From: Spirochaetaceae bacterium UBA1306
Lineage (GTDB): Bacteria > Spirochaetota > Spirochaetia > Treponematales > Rectinemataceae
Direction: 5' to 3'
Length of the DNA stretch: 33,122 nt
Assembly (NCBI GenBank): GCA_002307245.1
Contig: DBTW01000062.1
Span: forward strand, 1-33,122
Shown here: positions 1-8,067 of the stretch, piece after piece
Numbering within the stretch: the first letter of the stretch is position 1
How the letters are laid out: each line of letters begins with the position of its first letter
The notes under the pieces: generated by a model
The model's database searches: none
The model's input: the letters and a program-made list of their open reading frames with translations, nothing else
Told to the model about the DNA's origin: nothing
Program-made: the position numbers and the translations under genes

Positions 1-1296
1 CACCGCCTCCTGCAGAAGGACATCGAGTTCAAGGACCTCGGGCTCCTCGTGGTCGACGAGGAGCAGCGCTTCGGGGTCAAGGACAAGGAGCGGCTCAAGG
101 AGATCAAGGCCAGCGTCGACTGCCTCACCCTCACCGCAACGCCCATTCCCCGCACCCTGCACATGTCCCTGCTGAAGATCCGCGACATGTCGGTACTCAA
201 CACCCCGCCGGTCAACCGCCATCCCATCGAGACCGTGGTCGAGGAATTCAACCCCGAGCTCGTCGCGAAGGCGATCCGGGGGGAGATCGAGAGGGGAGGC
301 CAGGTCTTCTACCTGCATAACCGCATCGAGAGCCTCCAGGAGATCCAGGCCTTCCTACAGGCCACGGTGCCCGAGGTCCTCGTGGAGACGGCGCATGGCC
401 AGATGGACTCGAGCGAGCTCGAGGACATCATGCACCGCTTCATCCACGGGGGCTTCCAGGTCCTCGTCTCGACGACGATCATCGAGAACGGCATCGACAT
501 ACCCAACGTCAACACGATCATCATCGACCGCGCCGATATGTACGGCATCTCCCAGCTCTACCAGCTGCGGGGCCGCGTCGGCCGCTCCGACCGCGTCGCC
601 TACGCCTACCTCTTCTACCCGGACAAGCGCGCCCTCTCGGAGCTCGCGATGAAGCGCCTGCAGGTCATCTCGGACTTTACCGAGCTGGGATCGGGCTTCA
701 AGATCGCGATGAAGGACCTCGAGGTCCGGGGTGCGGGCAATCTCCTCGGCCGCGAGCAGTCCGGCGACATCTACGCGGTGGGCTTCGACCTCTACCTGAA
801 GCTCCTGGACGACGCCGTCCAGCGCCTCTCCGACTCGGGCTACCAGGCCGAGGAGGACACCTACCTCGAGCTCGAGTACGCCGGCTACATACCTGACGAG
901 TACGTGAGCCTCCCCACGATGAAGATGGAGGTCTACAAGAAGATCGCCTCCATCATGAGCCAGGCCGACCTGGACACCCTCTACCAGGAGCTCATCGACC
1001 GCTTCGGGCCCCTGCCTGAAGAGGTGCAGAGCCTGCTCTCCCTGGCCGAGATCCGCGTCATCTGCAAGCGCCTCTCCATCTCAAGCCTCAAGGAGCATGG
1101 GGGCACGGTCACGGCCGAGTTCTCCAAGGTGGCGAAGGTCTCCGTGGAGCGCCTCCTCAGGCTCATACGCGAGAGCGGCGGCAGGGTCAAGCTCGATCCT
1201 CATAGACCCAATGTCCTCATGATCAAGACCGGGAACATAGGCCTGCGCGAGAAGAGCGAATTCATCAGAGAAAGGCTCGCCTCACTGCTGACCTAG
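1..1296 (+). CDS. mfd: Transcription-repair coupling factor Mfd, C-terminal part (5' end outside window)
   Basis: This is the C-terminal 431 residues of Mfd, the ATP-driven DNA translocase that removes stalled RNA polymerase and recruits UvrA to lesions. The frame is open from base 1, so the gene begins upstream. Visible helicase motifs are motif II DEEQ (residues 19-22 of the fragment), motif III in LTATPIPRT, and motifs V/VI with STTIIENGIDIP and QLRGRVGR. The family-typical C-terminal TRCF domain follows, including the stretch EVRGAGNLLGREQSG. The reading frame is intact to the stop. The next gene on the same strand starts 114 bases later, and a weak inverted repeat without a T-run lies between. 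Identification is secure; the missing N-terminal half cannot be assessed. Confidence 0.97.
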   Translation, partial: HRLLQKDIEFKDLGLLVVDEEQRFGVKDKERLKEIKASVDCLTLTATPIPRTLHMSLLKIRDMSVLNTPPVNRHPIETVVEEFNPELVAKAIRGEIERGGQVFYLHNRIESLQEIQAFLQATVPEVLVETAHGQMDSSELEDIMHRFIHGGFQVLVSTTIIENGIDIPNVNTIIIDRADMYGISQLYQLRGRVGRSDRVAYAYLFYPDKRALSELAMKRLQVISDFTELGSGFKIAMKDLEVRGAGNLLGREQSGDIYAVGFDLYLKLLDDAVQRLSDSGYQAEEDTYLELEYAGYIPDEYVSLPTMKMEVYKKIASIMSQADLDTLYQELIDRFGPLPEEVQSLLSLAEIRVICKRLSISSLKEHGGTVTAEFSKVAKVSVERLLRLIRESGGRVKLDPHRPNVLMIKTGNIGLREKSEFIRERLASLLT

Positions 1297-1410
1297 GCGA
1301 TCCTTTGCCGGAGCGCACGGCATCGCTCCTAAACTGAAAAAGCGCGTCGGGACAGTGGCATTCCGGGCGCGGCTGCAATATCATTTACGGCTCGAGGGTA
1401 TGGAGGCGGC

Positions 1411-1608
1411 ATGGTTCGACGTATAGGCGACTTCCTGGTGGAGATCGGGGCGATGAACGAGCTTCAGGTGGAAGAGGTCCTGCGAGCGCAACGAGAGGAC
1501 GAGGAGCCGAGGATGTTCGGGGAAATCGCCATCGAGCTAGGCTTCATCGACGATGCCGCCTTGCGCAGGTACGTCGAGGCGGGCGCTTCGGGGGGGAACG
1601 CGCCATGA
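1411..1608 (+). CDS. Small MshEN/T2SSE_N-like protein, candidate c-di-GMP binder
   Basis: The protein has 65 residues. Residues 4-27 fit the 24-residue c-di-GMP-binding motif of MshEN domains: R-I-G, then L-V, G-A-M, hydrophobic, L and final Q, at the family spacing. A second, degenerate copy lies at about residues 36-58 (FGEIAIELGFID) and lacks the leading R and final Q. MshEN domains normally sit at the N-terminus of type II secretion or pilus ATPases; here the domain stands alone with no ATPase. GGAGG lies just upstream of the ATG. The stop overlaps the start of the next gene by 4 nt (ATGA), which suggests translational coupling, and a PilZ-like gene lies just beyond. Fold assignment rests on motif spacing only. 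Confidence 0.8.
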   Translation: MVRRIGDFLVEIGAMNELQVEEVLRAQREDEEPRMFGEIAIELGFIDDAALRRYVEAGASGGNAP

Positions 1609-1874
1609 GCACAGCGCCCTTGCGTATACTATGCTCCCACAGCCTGCCCGAGAACCGCCTGAACATCCACCCCAACGAGGGCGCGGATATTGGACTCATG
1701 ATGACGCGCTATGCGGCGGAGTCGGTCGACGGCACGCCCTTCGATATACACCTCCTTAACGAATGCCCCAAGGAGAGCCTCGAGCTGTCCTCCAAGATGT
1801 GGGACAAGCTGGGCAGGCCTGCGAAAGTGATCCTATCCCTAGAGAACGGAAAGCTGGGAATCGAGAAGGCTTGA
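1605..1874 (+). CDS. Conserved-looking small protein of unknown function (89 aa)
   Basis: I do not recognise this protein. It is a soluble-looking 89-residue chain with no signal peptide or membrane segment, mixed charge, and two cysteines (in ILCSHS and LNECPKE). It is coupled to the upstream MshEN-like gene through an ATGA overlap, so the two products are probably made together. Its stop lies 12 bp from the stop of the convergent PilZ-like gene. Coupling and GC-rich third positions support it as real. It could be a partner of the small MshEN-like protein, but that is inference from position only. Confidence 0.7.
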   Translation: MSTAPLRILCSHSLPENRLNIHPNEGADIGLMMTRYAAESVDGTPFDIHLLNECPKESLELSSKMWDKLGRPAKVILSLENGKLGIEKA

Positions 1875-1886
1875 TCCGGCAGGCTC

Positions 1887-2684
1887 CTAGGCCTTCTTGG
1901 CGGCCATGCGCGAGGCGAAGAGGTAGTCCGAGACGAGATCGCAGAGCTCCGGGGAGAAGCCGAGCGAGGCCCTGATGCGCTGGACGCCGGTGGGCAGGCG
2001 CGAGGATACCTCGATCCTGCCCTGTACGGAAAAACGGAATTTCTGGAAATACAGGGTGAAGGACACTTGAGTCCCCGGCGCGAAATCGGGCGATCGCAGG
2101 GGCATGAGGAACTCCAGCCGATTCACCGCGAGGGAGAAAAGGGCCAGCTTGTATTGCTCGGTTCCCGAGGCCATAACCGCGTAATTATTATAGCCCAGAT
2201 GCCGCGAGCTCTCGGGGTTGACAGGAACGACCTTGTCCTTGAAGTCTTCCCACTGGACCTTGAGCCTGTCCAGGCCGAGGAGGTGCTCGCCCAGGAGCTC
2301 GGCGAGGGCCGGCGGTATGGGCTTGAAATCGCAGACGATGAGGCCGACTCGGTCGCGGCCCTTCATGAGGCCGACGGTGGAGATCTGGCAACGGCAAAAG
2401 ACCTTTTCCGGCTCCTTGGCCGTGGGGCGCTGGACGGTGAGGGTCAGCGCCGCGAGGGCGCCCACGAAGCGCTGGAAAAATACGATCTCGTCCTTCGTGA
2501 AGGATCCGATGAGGATGGCTTTCGACATGGTGAGCTGATAGGGAACGCAGGCTAGGGTATAAGTATCGACCTTGAGGCTGGTCTGGGATTGGATGATACC
2601 CGTGGAATGCAGCACGAAGGGACTGAAGGAAACAACAGCGTCCTTATACTGCTCCGCGTAGCTCAAGGTTTCGATTTTTTGCAT
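1887..2684 (-). CDS. PilZ-like domain protein, spirochaete type
   Basis: This is a 265-residue cytoplasmic protein with no signal peptide. The C-terminal part (about residues 185-250) resembles a divergent PilZ beta-barrel: an NRLEFLMPL strand, a PGTQVSFTLYF strand, and a QGRIEVSSR strand. It follows a long N-terminal region like that of spirochaete PilZ proteins (PilZN-type). The classical RxxxR and D/NxSxxG c-di-GMP motifs are not clearly present, so ligand binding is uncertain. It is the last gene of the minus-strand operon, 6 nt after the RsmI-like gene, with GAGG just upstream of its ATG. It may be a motility or c-di-GMP response protein; a binding-deficient PilZ relative is the alternative. 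Confidence 0.65.
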   Translation of the reverse strand: MQKIETLSYAEQYKDAVVSFSPFVLHSTGIIQSQTSLKVDTYTLACVPYQLTMSKAILIGSFTKDEIVFFQRFVGALAALTLTVQRPTAKEPEKVFCRCQISTVGLMKGRDRVGLIVCDFKPIPPALAELLGEHLLGLDRLKVQWEDFKDKVVPVNPESSRHLGYNNYAVMASGTEQYKLALFSLAVNRLEFLMPLRSPDFAPGTQVSFTLYFQKFRFSVQGRIEVSSRLPTGVQRIRASLGFSPELCDLVSDYLFASRMAAKKA

Positions 2685-2690
2685 ATCCTC

Positions 2691-3500
2691 TCAACTATGC
2701 CCGCGGCGGGGCGATCGGTCAAGGCCGCGATCGAGCCTGTGCGCAGAATCGCCCCAAGCTCGAGTGGCGGATCCCGTAGCGGCGCGATCGCCCGCGAGGA
2801 ACACGGCCGGTACCTTGCCGGGCCTCCAGGGCTCGACCCTCCAGGCGTCTATGGTCCTCGATACGATGCGCTCCTCGGGCGAGAGCAGGGAGGCCGCGAC
2901 GCAGAGCCGGGTAGCAGCGGAAAGGACCGTGACGCAGTCATCGAGGAGGCGGTCGTTCCGATAGGGCGTCTCGATGAATAAACGCGTCGCGCCATCAGCC
3001 TTTATGCCGCGGTCGATTGCGGCCAGGGCCGACCTGCGTCCGCTCGGGTCCTGGGGCAGGTAGCCGAGGAAGCTGAAGCGCTGGCCGTCCAGGCCCGAGG
3101 CCGCCAGGGCGAGCAGCAGCGAGGAGGGTCCCACCAAGGGAACTACGGCGATGCCCGAGTCGTGGGCGAGGGAGACGAGGGCAGCTCCCGGGTCGGCCAC
3201 GCAGGGCATGCCGGCTTCTGAGATAAGGCCGAGGTCCTCACCCCCCAAGAGGGGCGCGAGGAGGGCCGGCAGCGCCTCGGGAGGCGTATGCTCGTCTAGA
3301 ATCTCCATCGAAACCTTCGAAGCCTCCTCCTTATCGAGGACCTTCGAGAGCAGGCGCCAAGCCGCCTTCTCGCCCTCGACCACGAAATGGCGGAGCGCGC
3401 GCGTCGACGCGAGGGCGGCGGCGGGGAGGCAGGCCTCGGGCGCCGAGCCCGGGTCGAGGAGGTTGGGGATCAGGTAGAGACGGCCGGGCTTAGTCTGCAT
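2691..3500 (-). CDS. SAM-dependent methyltransferase of the tetrapyrrole-methylase fold, RsmI-like
   Basis: The protein has 269 residues. It begins with the family's LYLIPN strand and carries the Gly-rich GLISEAGMPCVADPG segment (around residues 85-105) and PLVGPSSLLLALAASGLDG, both typical of the TP-methylase fold. RsmI 2'-O-methylates C1402 of 16S rRNA. This protein is closer to the short RsmI relatives, so that substrate is likely but not proven. The start at 3500 was chosen because the family N-terminus begins there; the frame stays open upstream but only shadows the FAD gene. It starts 2 nt after the FAD-subunit stop. The last ~30 residues are Arg/Ser/Asp-rich and unlike the family. Confidence 0.85.
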   Translation of the reverse strand: MQTKPGRLYLIPNLLDPGSAPEACLPAAALASTRALRHFVVEGEKAAWRLLSKVLDKEEASKVSMEILDEHTPPEALPALLAPLLGGEDLGLISEAGMPCVADPGAALVSLAHDSGIAVVPLVGPSSLLLALAASGLDGQRFSFLGYLPQDPSGRRSALAAIDRGIKADGATRLFIETPYRNDRLLDDCVTVLSAATRLCVAASLLSPEERIVSRTIDAWRVEPWRPGKVPAVFLAGDRAATGSATRAWGDSAHRLDRGLDRSPRRGHS

Positions 3501-3502
3501 GC

Positions 3503-4330
3503 CTACCTCGAGAGCAATCCGAGGGCCCCGTCGACGAGGGCTCCGAACTGCAGGGAGAGATTGTCGCCGAACTCCGAGGCGAGACCCCTGTACTCGCTCG
3601 CGATGGACGATGACTCGCGCGGGGATAGGGGCAGGGACCTGCCGATCAACGAGGACTCGAGGGCCTGGGAGCGCAGGGCAGACTCGCCGGCGAAGGCGAT
3701 CCTGACCTCGACAAGGATGCCTTTCTCGGCCCTCGCGCTGAAGGCGAAAACGGCCGTCTCGGGAGCCGGGTAGTCGGAGAGCCCGACCTTGCGGAGGAGC
3801 CACGCATCCCAGCGCTCGATGGGCACTCGGACGCGGGTGAGGAGGGCGCCCTCGGGGAAAGCTGGCCTGCCGTCCGCCCCGACGAGGCGGTTGACGTTCA
3901 TCCACGTGGCGCCACCCTGGTCGCGGAGCTCTATAAGGGCGTCGAGGCAGGCGAGGGCGGGCCAGGAGTCCATGAAGCGGGACCTGGAGGCCAGGTTCCC
4001 GCCGATGGTCGCCAGGTTACGTATGGTCGGGCTGGCCACGCCTCGGATGGCCTCGGCCAGGAGTGGCGGTAAGGCCGCCTCCCCGAGCTCGAGTATTTCG
4101 GAGAGGGTGACGGCTGCGCCGATCTCGAGAAATCGCTCGGTCAGGCCCGCCCGGCGCAGCTCCGGCAGGTCCCGGACGTAGATGAGCTCCGCCGGGAGCT
4201 CGAGGCCGCGGCTGGCCTGCTCGCGCAGGATATCGGTACCGCCCGCGTAGACGAGGGTACCGGGCCTTTTGCGGAGGATGTCGAGGGCCTCGGTCAGGTC
4301 CTTGGGGAAGTGGACGTCACTGACCAGCAC
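3503..4330 (-). CDS. Molybdenum hydroxylase FAD-binding subunit (xanthine/CO dehydrogenase medium-subunit family)
   Basis: The protein has 275 residues and would pass electrons between the 2Fe-2S subunit and NAD+ or another acceptor. FAD-contact motifs are AGGTD (29-33) and TIGGN (108-112), followed by the typical C-terminal CODH_FAD_C region. I chose the GTG at 4330 because AGGAGG lies 10 nt upstream and because the family's first strand begins directly after it. The frame is open further upstream to an ATG at 4432, but that stretch only shadows the 2Fe-2S gene. The start overlaps the 2Fe-2S gene by 14 nt. Together with the two upstream genes it forms a complete three-subunit enzyme. Confidence 0.9.
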   Translation of the reverse strand: MLVSDVHFPKDLTEALDILRKRPGTLVYAGGTDILREQASRGLELPAELIYVRDLPELRRAGLTERFLEIGAAVTLSEILELGEAALPPLLAEAIRGVASPTIRNLATIGGNLASRSRFMDSWPALACLDALIELRDQGGATWMNVNRLVGADGRPAFPEGALLTRVRVPIERWDAWLLRKVGLSDYPAPETAVFAFSARAEKGILVEVRIAFAGESALRSQALESSLIGRSLPLSPRESSSIASEYRGLASEFGDNLSLQFGALVDGALGLLSR

Positions 4331-4805
4331 GGCGGTAGAGCCTCCTGGCCCTTCGGTCGGACGCGGCCAGGACGGCCTTGACGATGGCGTCGGGATCGGT
4401 GCAGCGGCAGGGAGCCGAGGACATCTGCTCAAGGATCTCTCGGGGCGTCGGCCTGGGCCTGCGCTCGAGGAGGGCTCCCGCGGCCATGATCTTGGATTCC
4501 TCGCAGAAGCCGCAGGTGGAGACTCCGGCGTCGGCGAAGCCCGCCTTGACGTCGGCGTAATCCTCGGTCTGGGCGTAGCCCTCGATGGTGACGACCTCCT
4601 TACCCCTGGCGGCGAAGGCGGGGATTATGCAGGAGGGGACGAGTCGGCCGTCGAGAAACACGAGGCAGCGCCCGCAGCGCCCGCAGCGGCAATCCGATCG
4701 CAGGCCGATCAGATGGAAGGTGTCGCGGAGGAGGTCGGCCAGGCGGTCGACCGAGCGGACCTTGGCGCTCACGTCCTCGCCGTTCAGGATGAGGGAGATG
4801 GTCAT
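4317..4805 (-). CDS. Molybdenum hydroxylase 2Fe-2S subunit
   Basis: The protein has 162 residues and carries two [2Fe-2S] clusters. The N-terminal plant-ferredoxin cluster ligands are Cys39, Cys44, Cys47 and Cys59 (C-x4-C-x2-C-x11-C), with an extra Cys41. The C-terminal helical cluster has C98-x2-C101 and C133-x-C135 (CGFC...CRC). The residue before CGFC is Thr, where the family usually has Gln, and EES follows in place of TPG. The CGFC loop lies near the molybdopterin cofactor. The ATG overlaps the stop of the Mo subunit by 4 nt (ATGA), and the FAD gene starts within its last 14 nt. Length is normal for a separate small subunit. Confidence 0.93.
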   Translation of the reverse strand: MTISLILNGEDVSAKVRSVDRLADLLRDTFHLIGLRSDCRCGRCGRCLVFLDGRLVPSCIIPAFAARGKEVVTIEGYAQTEDYADVKAGFADAGVSTCGFCEESKIMAAGALLERRPRPTPREILEQMSSAPCRCTDPDAIVKAVLAASDRRARRLYRRAGQ

Positions 4806-6832
4806 GGGGTCTCCAGCGCGCCGAAGATCCGCGCGTATGGGACGGGCAGGCAGGAGAAGCTCGAGTCGGCGGCCTGGGACAGGGCCGACAGGAAGGCGGC
4901 GGGCACGGTGTCGAATGGCAGCTCGCCTATGCCCTTGACGGGGGCGCGGCGGCCCTGCGGCAGGAAGGCGATGGAGATGGGAGGCAGGGCTTGGAGGGGC
5001 AGGAGCCCGTAGCGGAAGTAGGCGGAGCCCGGGGCGGCTGCCTCGGAAGGGGAGAAGCGCTCGCAGAGGCAGGCTCCGAGGGCGTCGGCCACGCCCGATC
5101 GCAGCGAAGCCGCCGCCCTCTCGGGGGAGACCACCTGGCCGCCGTCGACGCAGAGCCAGATGCCCAGGGGCTTTGGCTCCATCGTCCAGGAATCGAGCTC
5201 GACCTCGACCACCGCACCTGCCCAGGCCGCCGTGTCGAAGGGCGATCCCGAGACCTGGCCGCCCTCCCACTTGATGGGTTTGGGTACGCGGTAGACCGAC
5301 CGCGCCGTGAGGGGCAGGGGATCGCGGAAGCGACGCTTCTGCACGGCCTCGCAGGCCCGGACGACGAGGCGGTTGATCACTGAGACGTTGCGCGACAGCG
5401 TGCTGGGACCCGAGTCGGGCACTTGGTCGGTGTCGGGCACGGCGATCGATACGCTCTCGATCTCGACGCCGAGGATCTGGGCGGCGCTCTGGCGCCACAC
5501 GTCCATCACCAGGCCCGCCCCGCCGGCCGCGCTCGTGAGGATGCGGACCTTCAGGTCCTTGTCGAGGGTGGCCTCGACCGTATAGGAGTTGGAAGCGTCT
5601 CCGGAGAGGAATGGCCCGGCCCCCTGGTAGGCGAAGGAGAGGCCGATGCCGCGCAGGGGGCCGTCGGAACGGCCCGAGCGCCGCTTGCGCACGAGCTCGT
5701 AGCAGGCGTACTTCCGGCGGTAGTCGCTCGCTGCGGCGAGGGAGGACAGGATGGCCTCGTAGGGGACCTCCTCGCCCATGGGCTCGCCCGTGAGGAGGGG
5801 GGAGCCCTTGCGCAGCACGTTACGCGACTTCCAGTCGGCCGGGTCCTCTCCCGCGGCGGCGGCCATGCGGTTTGCGTGGGCCTCCACGGCGAACAGGGAG
5901 TGCGAGGCGCCGAGGCCCCCGAAGGCCCCCGCGGGGAGGGTGTTCGTGACCACTGCGTAGCCCTCGACCCTGAGGTTCGGGCAGGCGTAGGCGCCGGTGC
6001 AGGCGAGGACGGCCTGGCTCACGATCTCCTCGGCCAGGGGCCCGTAGGCGCCGACGTTGATGGCGATGCGGACGTCCATAGCCGAGAGCAGCCCGGAGGA
6101 TCCCAGGGCCGCGCGGACGTTTACCGAGCTCCTGGCGCGCTTGGGCGAGAAGCGGAAGTCCTCCTCGCGGGTGAGGACGATCTTCGCGGGGCGGCCGCAG
6201 GCGATCGAGGCGATCGCGGCGTGGCAGGCCAGCAGGGATGGGTACCAAAGCTTACCGTCGAGGTGGACGCCCAGGCGCGTGGGCCTGACGGAAACCTCCT
6301 CGGCTCGGCAGCCGAGGGCGAGGGCCACGGAATCGCGGACGTGATAGGGCCATTGAGTCGCGCTCCATACCGCGATCTTGTCGTAGTCGTAAGCCGCCGC
6401 CGCGCCTTGCGGCTCGCTGTAATAATGCTCGATGGCGCCGCTCGTGTAGCTTTCCTCGAAGACGGAAGCGGCGATCGAGAAGGCCAGGTCGGGGTCGCCC
6501 ACGACTGCCACGCGCTTCACCGCTACCTGGTCCGAGGAGAAGCTCTCCCAATTCAGGTAGGGCTCCTCCTCGTCGCAAGTGACCTTCGTGGCCGCGGCCA
6601 GCTCCTCGAGGAGGACGGGATCGGGGCCCGCGATGAGCGCGACGGGCTCGCCGGCGTAGGAAACCTTGTCGTGGGCGAGGATGGGGACCTCGGCGCCGAA
6701 GGACTGGATGCGGTTGCGCCCCGGGATGTCGGCGGGGAGGATGGACCGGTATCCTGCCGGTAGGCGGGGGAAGCGGATGGAGCGGATGGAGCCTCGGGCC
6801 GAGGGGGAACGGACGGTGGCGACGTAGACCAT
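4802..6832 (-). CDS. Molybdenum hydroxylase molybdopterin-binding subunit (xanthine dehydrogenase family)
   Basis: This catalytic large subunit has 676 residues from the ATG at 6832. Family landmarks are VATVRSP near the N-terminus, SYAGEPVALIA, a WSATQWP segment, RPAKIVLTREEDF and, near the C-terminus, KGIGELP, whose Glu matches the catalytic base. Two usually conserved loops are altered: the GGGFGGK-type loop reads GVHLDGK, and the FRGFGxPQ-type loop reads FGGLGASH. The substrate is therefore unknown and probably not xanthine. Homology appears to extend upstream of the ATG (VGDFQAEGM), but there is no in-frame ATG, GTG or TTG there; a CTG at 6901 overlapping the aminotransferase stop is a candidate start. 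No XdhC-like maturation gene is present in the window. Confidence 0.88.
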   Translation of the reverse strand: MVYVATVRSPSARGSIRSIRFPRLPAGYRSILPADIPGRNRIQSFGAEVPILAHDKVSYAGEPVALIAGPDPVLLEELAAATKVTCDEEEPYLNWESFSSDQVAVKRVAVVGDPDLAFSIAASVFEESYTSGAIEHYYSEPQGAAAAYDYDKIAVWSATQWPYHVRDSVALALGCRAEEVSVRPTRLGVHLDGKLWYPSLLACHAAIASIACGRPAKIVLTREEDFRFSPKRARSSVNVRAALGSSGLLSAMDVRIAINVGAYGPLAEEIVSQAVLACTGAYACPNLRVEGYAVVTNTLPAGAFGGLGASHSLFAVEAHANRMAAAAGEDPADWKSRNVLRKGSPLLTGEPMGEEVPYEAILSSLAAASDYRRKYACYELVRKRRSGRSDGPLRGIGLSFAYQGAGPFLSGDASNSYTVEATLDKDLKVRILTSAAGGAGLVMDVWRQSAAQILGVEIESVSIAVPDTDQVPDSGPSTLSRNVSVINRLVVRACEAVQKRRFRDPLPLTARSVYRVPKPIKWEGGQVSGSPFDTAAWAGAVVEVELDSWTMEPKPLGIWLCVDGGQVVSPERAAASLRSGVADALGACLCERFSPSEAAAPGSAYFRYGLLPLQALPPISIAFLPQGRRAPVKGIGELPFDTVPAAFLSALSQAADSSFSCLPVPYARIFGALETP

Positions 6833-6897
6833 GCCCTCGGCCTGGAAGTCGCCGACCGCTGCCGCTGAGGACTCCGACCGCTCTCGGCGGTTGGGGC

Positions 6898-8067
6898 TCA
6901 GGATGCGGCCCCTTGCGCCACGTCGAGGACGGCCTCGATCACTCGGTCGACCTGCCGTTCCGTCATGCCCTGCCAGATGGGCAATGAGATGCTGCGCGAG
7001 AATTTCCCGTAGGCCTCGGGCAGGCAATCCGGCTTGAGGGAATAGCGCTTGGCCCAGTAACTCATCGTGTGGATGGGGATGAAATGCACGGAGACGCCGA
7101 TGCCCGCGGCCTGCAGGCGGTCGGCGAATTCGTCGCGGCCGATGGCGAGGGCTTCGGGACGGATGCGCAGGCTGAAGAGGTGCCAGGTGTGGGCGGGATG
7201 CGAGGGCGGGTTCTCGAGGCGCGGATCGCCCTCGAAGGCCTCGAGGTAGCGCCGGGCTATTGCGCGGCGCTGACCGAGGAAGAGCTCGGCCTTCTTGAGC
7301 TGCTCGCGCCCTACCGCCGCCAGCAGGTCGGGGAGGTTGTACTTGAAGCCGGCCTCCACCACGTCGTAGCGCCAGGAGGCGTCCTTGGAGGTATAGCGGT
7401 CCCAAGCGGCGCGATCGAAGCCGTGGAGCCGCATCGTCTCCATGCGCTTGACCGCGCGGGCGTCGCGGGCGACTACCATGCCGCCCTCGCCGGTGGTGAT
7501 GGTCTTGGTCGCGTAGAACGAATAGAAGCCCGCGTCGCCCAGGGTGCCGGCAAAGCCCTCGGGCAGCTTGAGGGGGAAGCCGTGGGCGCAGTCCTCGACT
7601 ACTGCGACGCCTCGCCTGCGCGCGATCTCGAGGATCTCGCGCATCTTGCAGGGCATGCCCCCGACGTGGGTGGGGATGACGGCACGGATCGTCGGGTCCC
7701 CGGCCAGGAGCTCGTCGAGCCGCTCGGGATCGATGTTGTAGTCGTCCTTCGAGATGTCGCAGAAGGCCGCCTCGGCCCCGAGGTGCCGGATAACGGCCGC
7801 GTCGCTGGCGAAGGTATAGCTGCTCGTCGCCACCTTCGCGCCCGGGCCTATGCCGAGGGCCTCGAGGGCCAGATGGAGCCCGGAGGTCGCGGAGTTGACC
7901 GCGAGGGCGCGGCGGGCGCCCACGTAGGCGGCGAACTCCTCCTCGAAGGCGCGCGCGACCTTGCCGGTAGTGAGCCAGCCGGAGCGCAGGACCTGGAGCA
8001 CGGCGGCCTCTTCCTCGATGCCGATGGACGGCCGCGCGAAGGCGATGAAGTCAGAATTCTGGTTCAT
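6898..8067 (-). CDS. DegT/DnrJ/EryC1/StrS-family PLP-dependent sugar aminotransferase
   Basis: The protein has 389 residues. It probably transfers an amino group to a nucleotide-linked keto sugar. PLP-binding features are SATSGLHLAL (59-68), the VEDCAH motif with Asp159, and Lys188 in SFYATK as the Schiff-base lysine, followed by GEGGM. The N-terminal motif SGWLTTG is typical of PglE/PseC/ArnB-like enzymes. The start overlaps the upstream dehydratase gene by 17 nt. A 4,6-dehydratase followed by an aminotransferase matches the first two steps to a UDP-4-amino-4,6-dideoxy sugar. The acetyltransferase and glycosyltransferase that would complete such a route are absent here, so the final glycan is unknown. 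Confidence 0.93.
   Translation of the reverse strand: MNQNSDFIAFARPSIGIEEEAAVLQVLRSGWLTTGKVARAFEEEFAAYVGARRALAVNSATSGLHLALEALGIGPGAKVATSSYTFASDAAVIRHLGAEAAFCDISKDDYNIDPERLDELLAGDPTIRAVIPTHVGGMPCKMREILEIARRRGVAVVEDCAHGFPLKLPEGFAGTLGDAGFYSFYATKTITTGEGGMVVARDARAVKRMETMRLHGFDRAAWDRYTSKDASWRYDVVEAGFKYNLPDLLAAVGREQLKKAELFLGQRRAIARRYLEAFEGDPRLENPPSHPAHTWHLFSLRIRPEALAIGRDEFADRLQAAGIGVSVHFIPIHTMSYWAKRYSLKPDCLPEAYGKFSRSISLPIWQGMTERQVDRVIEAVLDVAQGAAS

Noticed and set aside
1297..1340. Inverted repeat after mfd (GGCGAT...ATCGCT with an inner GCCG/CGGC)
   Set aside because: No T-run follows and the stem is broken, so I do not call a terminator.
1334..1385. Possible sigma-54 or sigma-28 promoter before the MshEN-like gene
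   Set aside because: The TGGCA and TGCA elements are spaced too far apart for sigma-54, and the sequence after TAAA does not match the sigma-28 -10 box.
5423..6763. Long plus-strand open frames opposite the Mo subunit (446 codons here; similar ones opposite the aminotransferase and dehydratase genes)
   Set aside because: They are antisense shadows caused by GC-rich third positions; the translations are low-complexity Gly/Asp/Val/Arg-rich and the minus-strand genes have clear family motifs.
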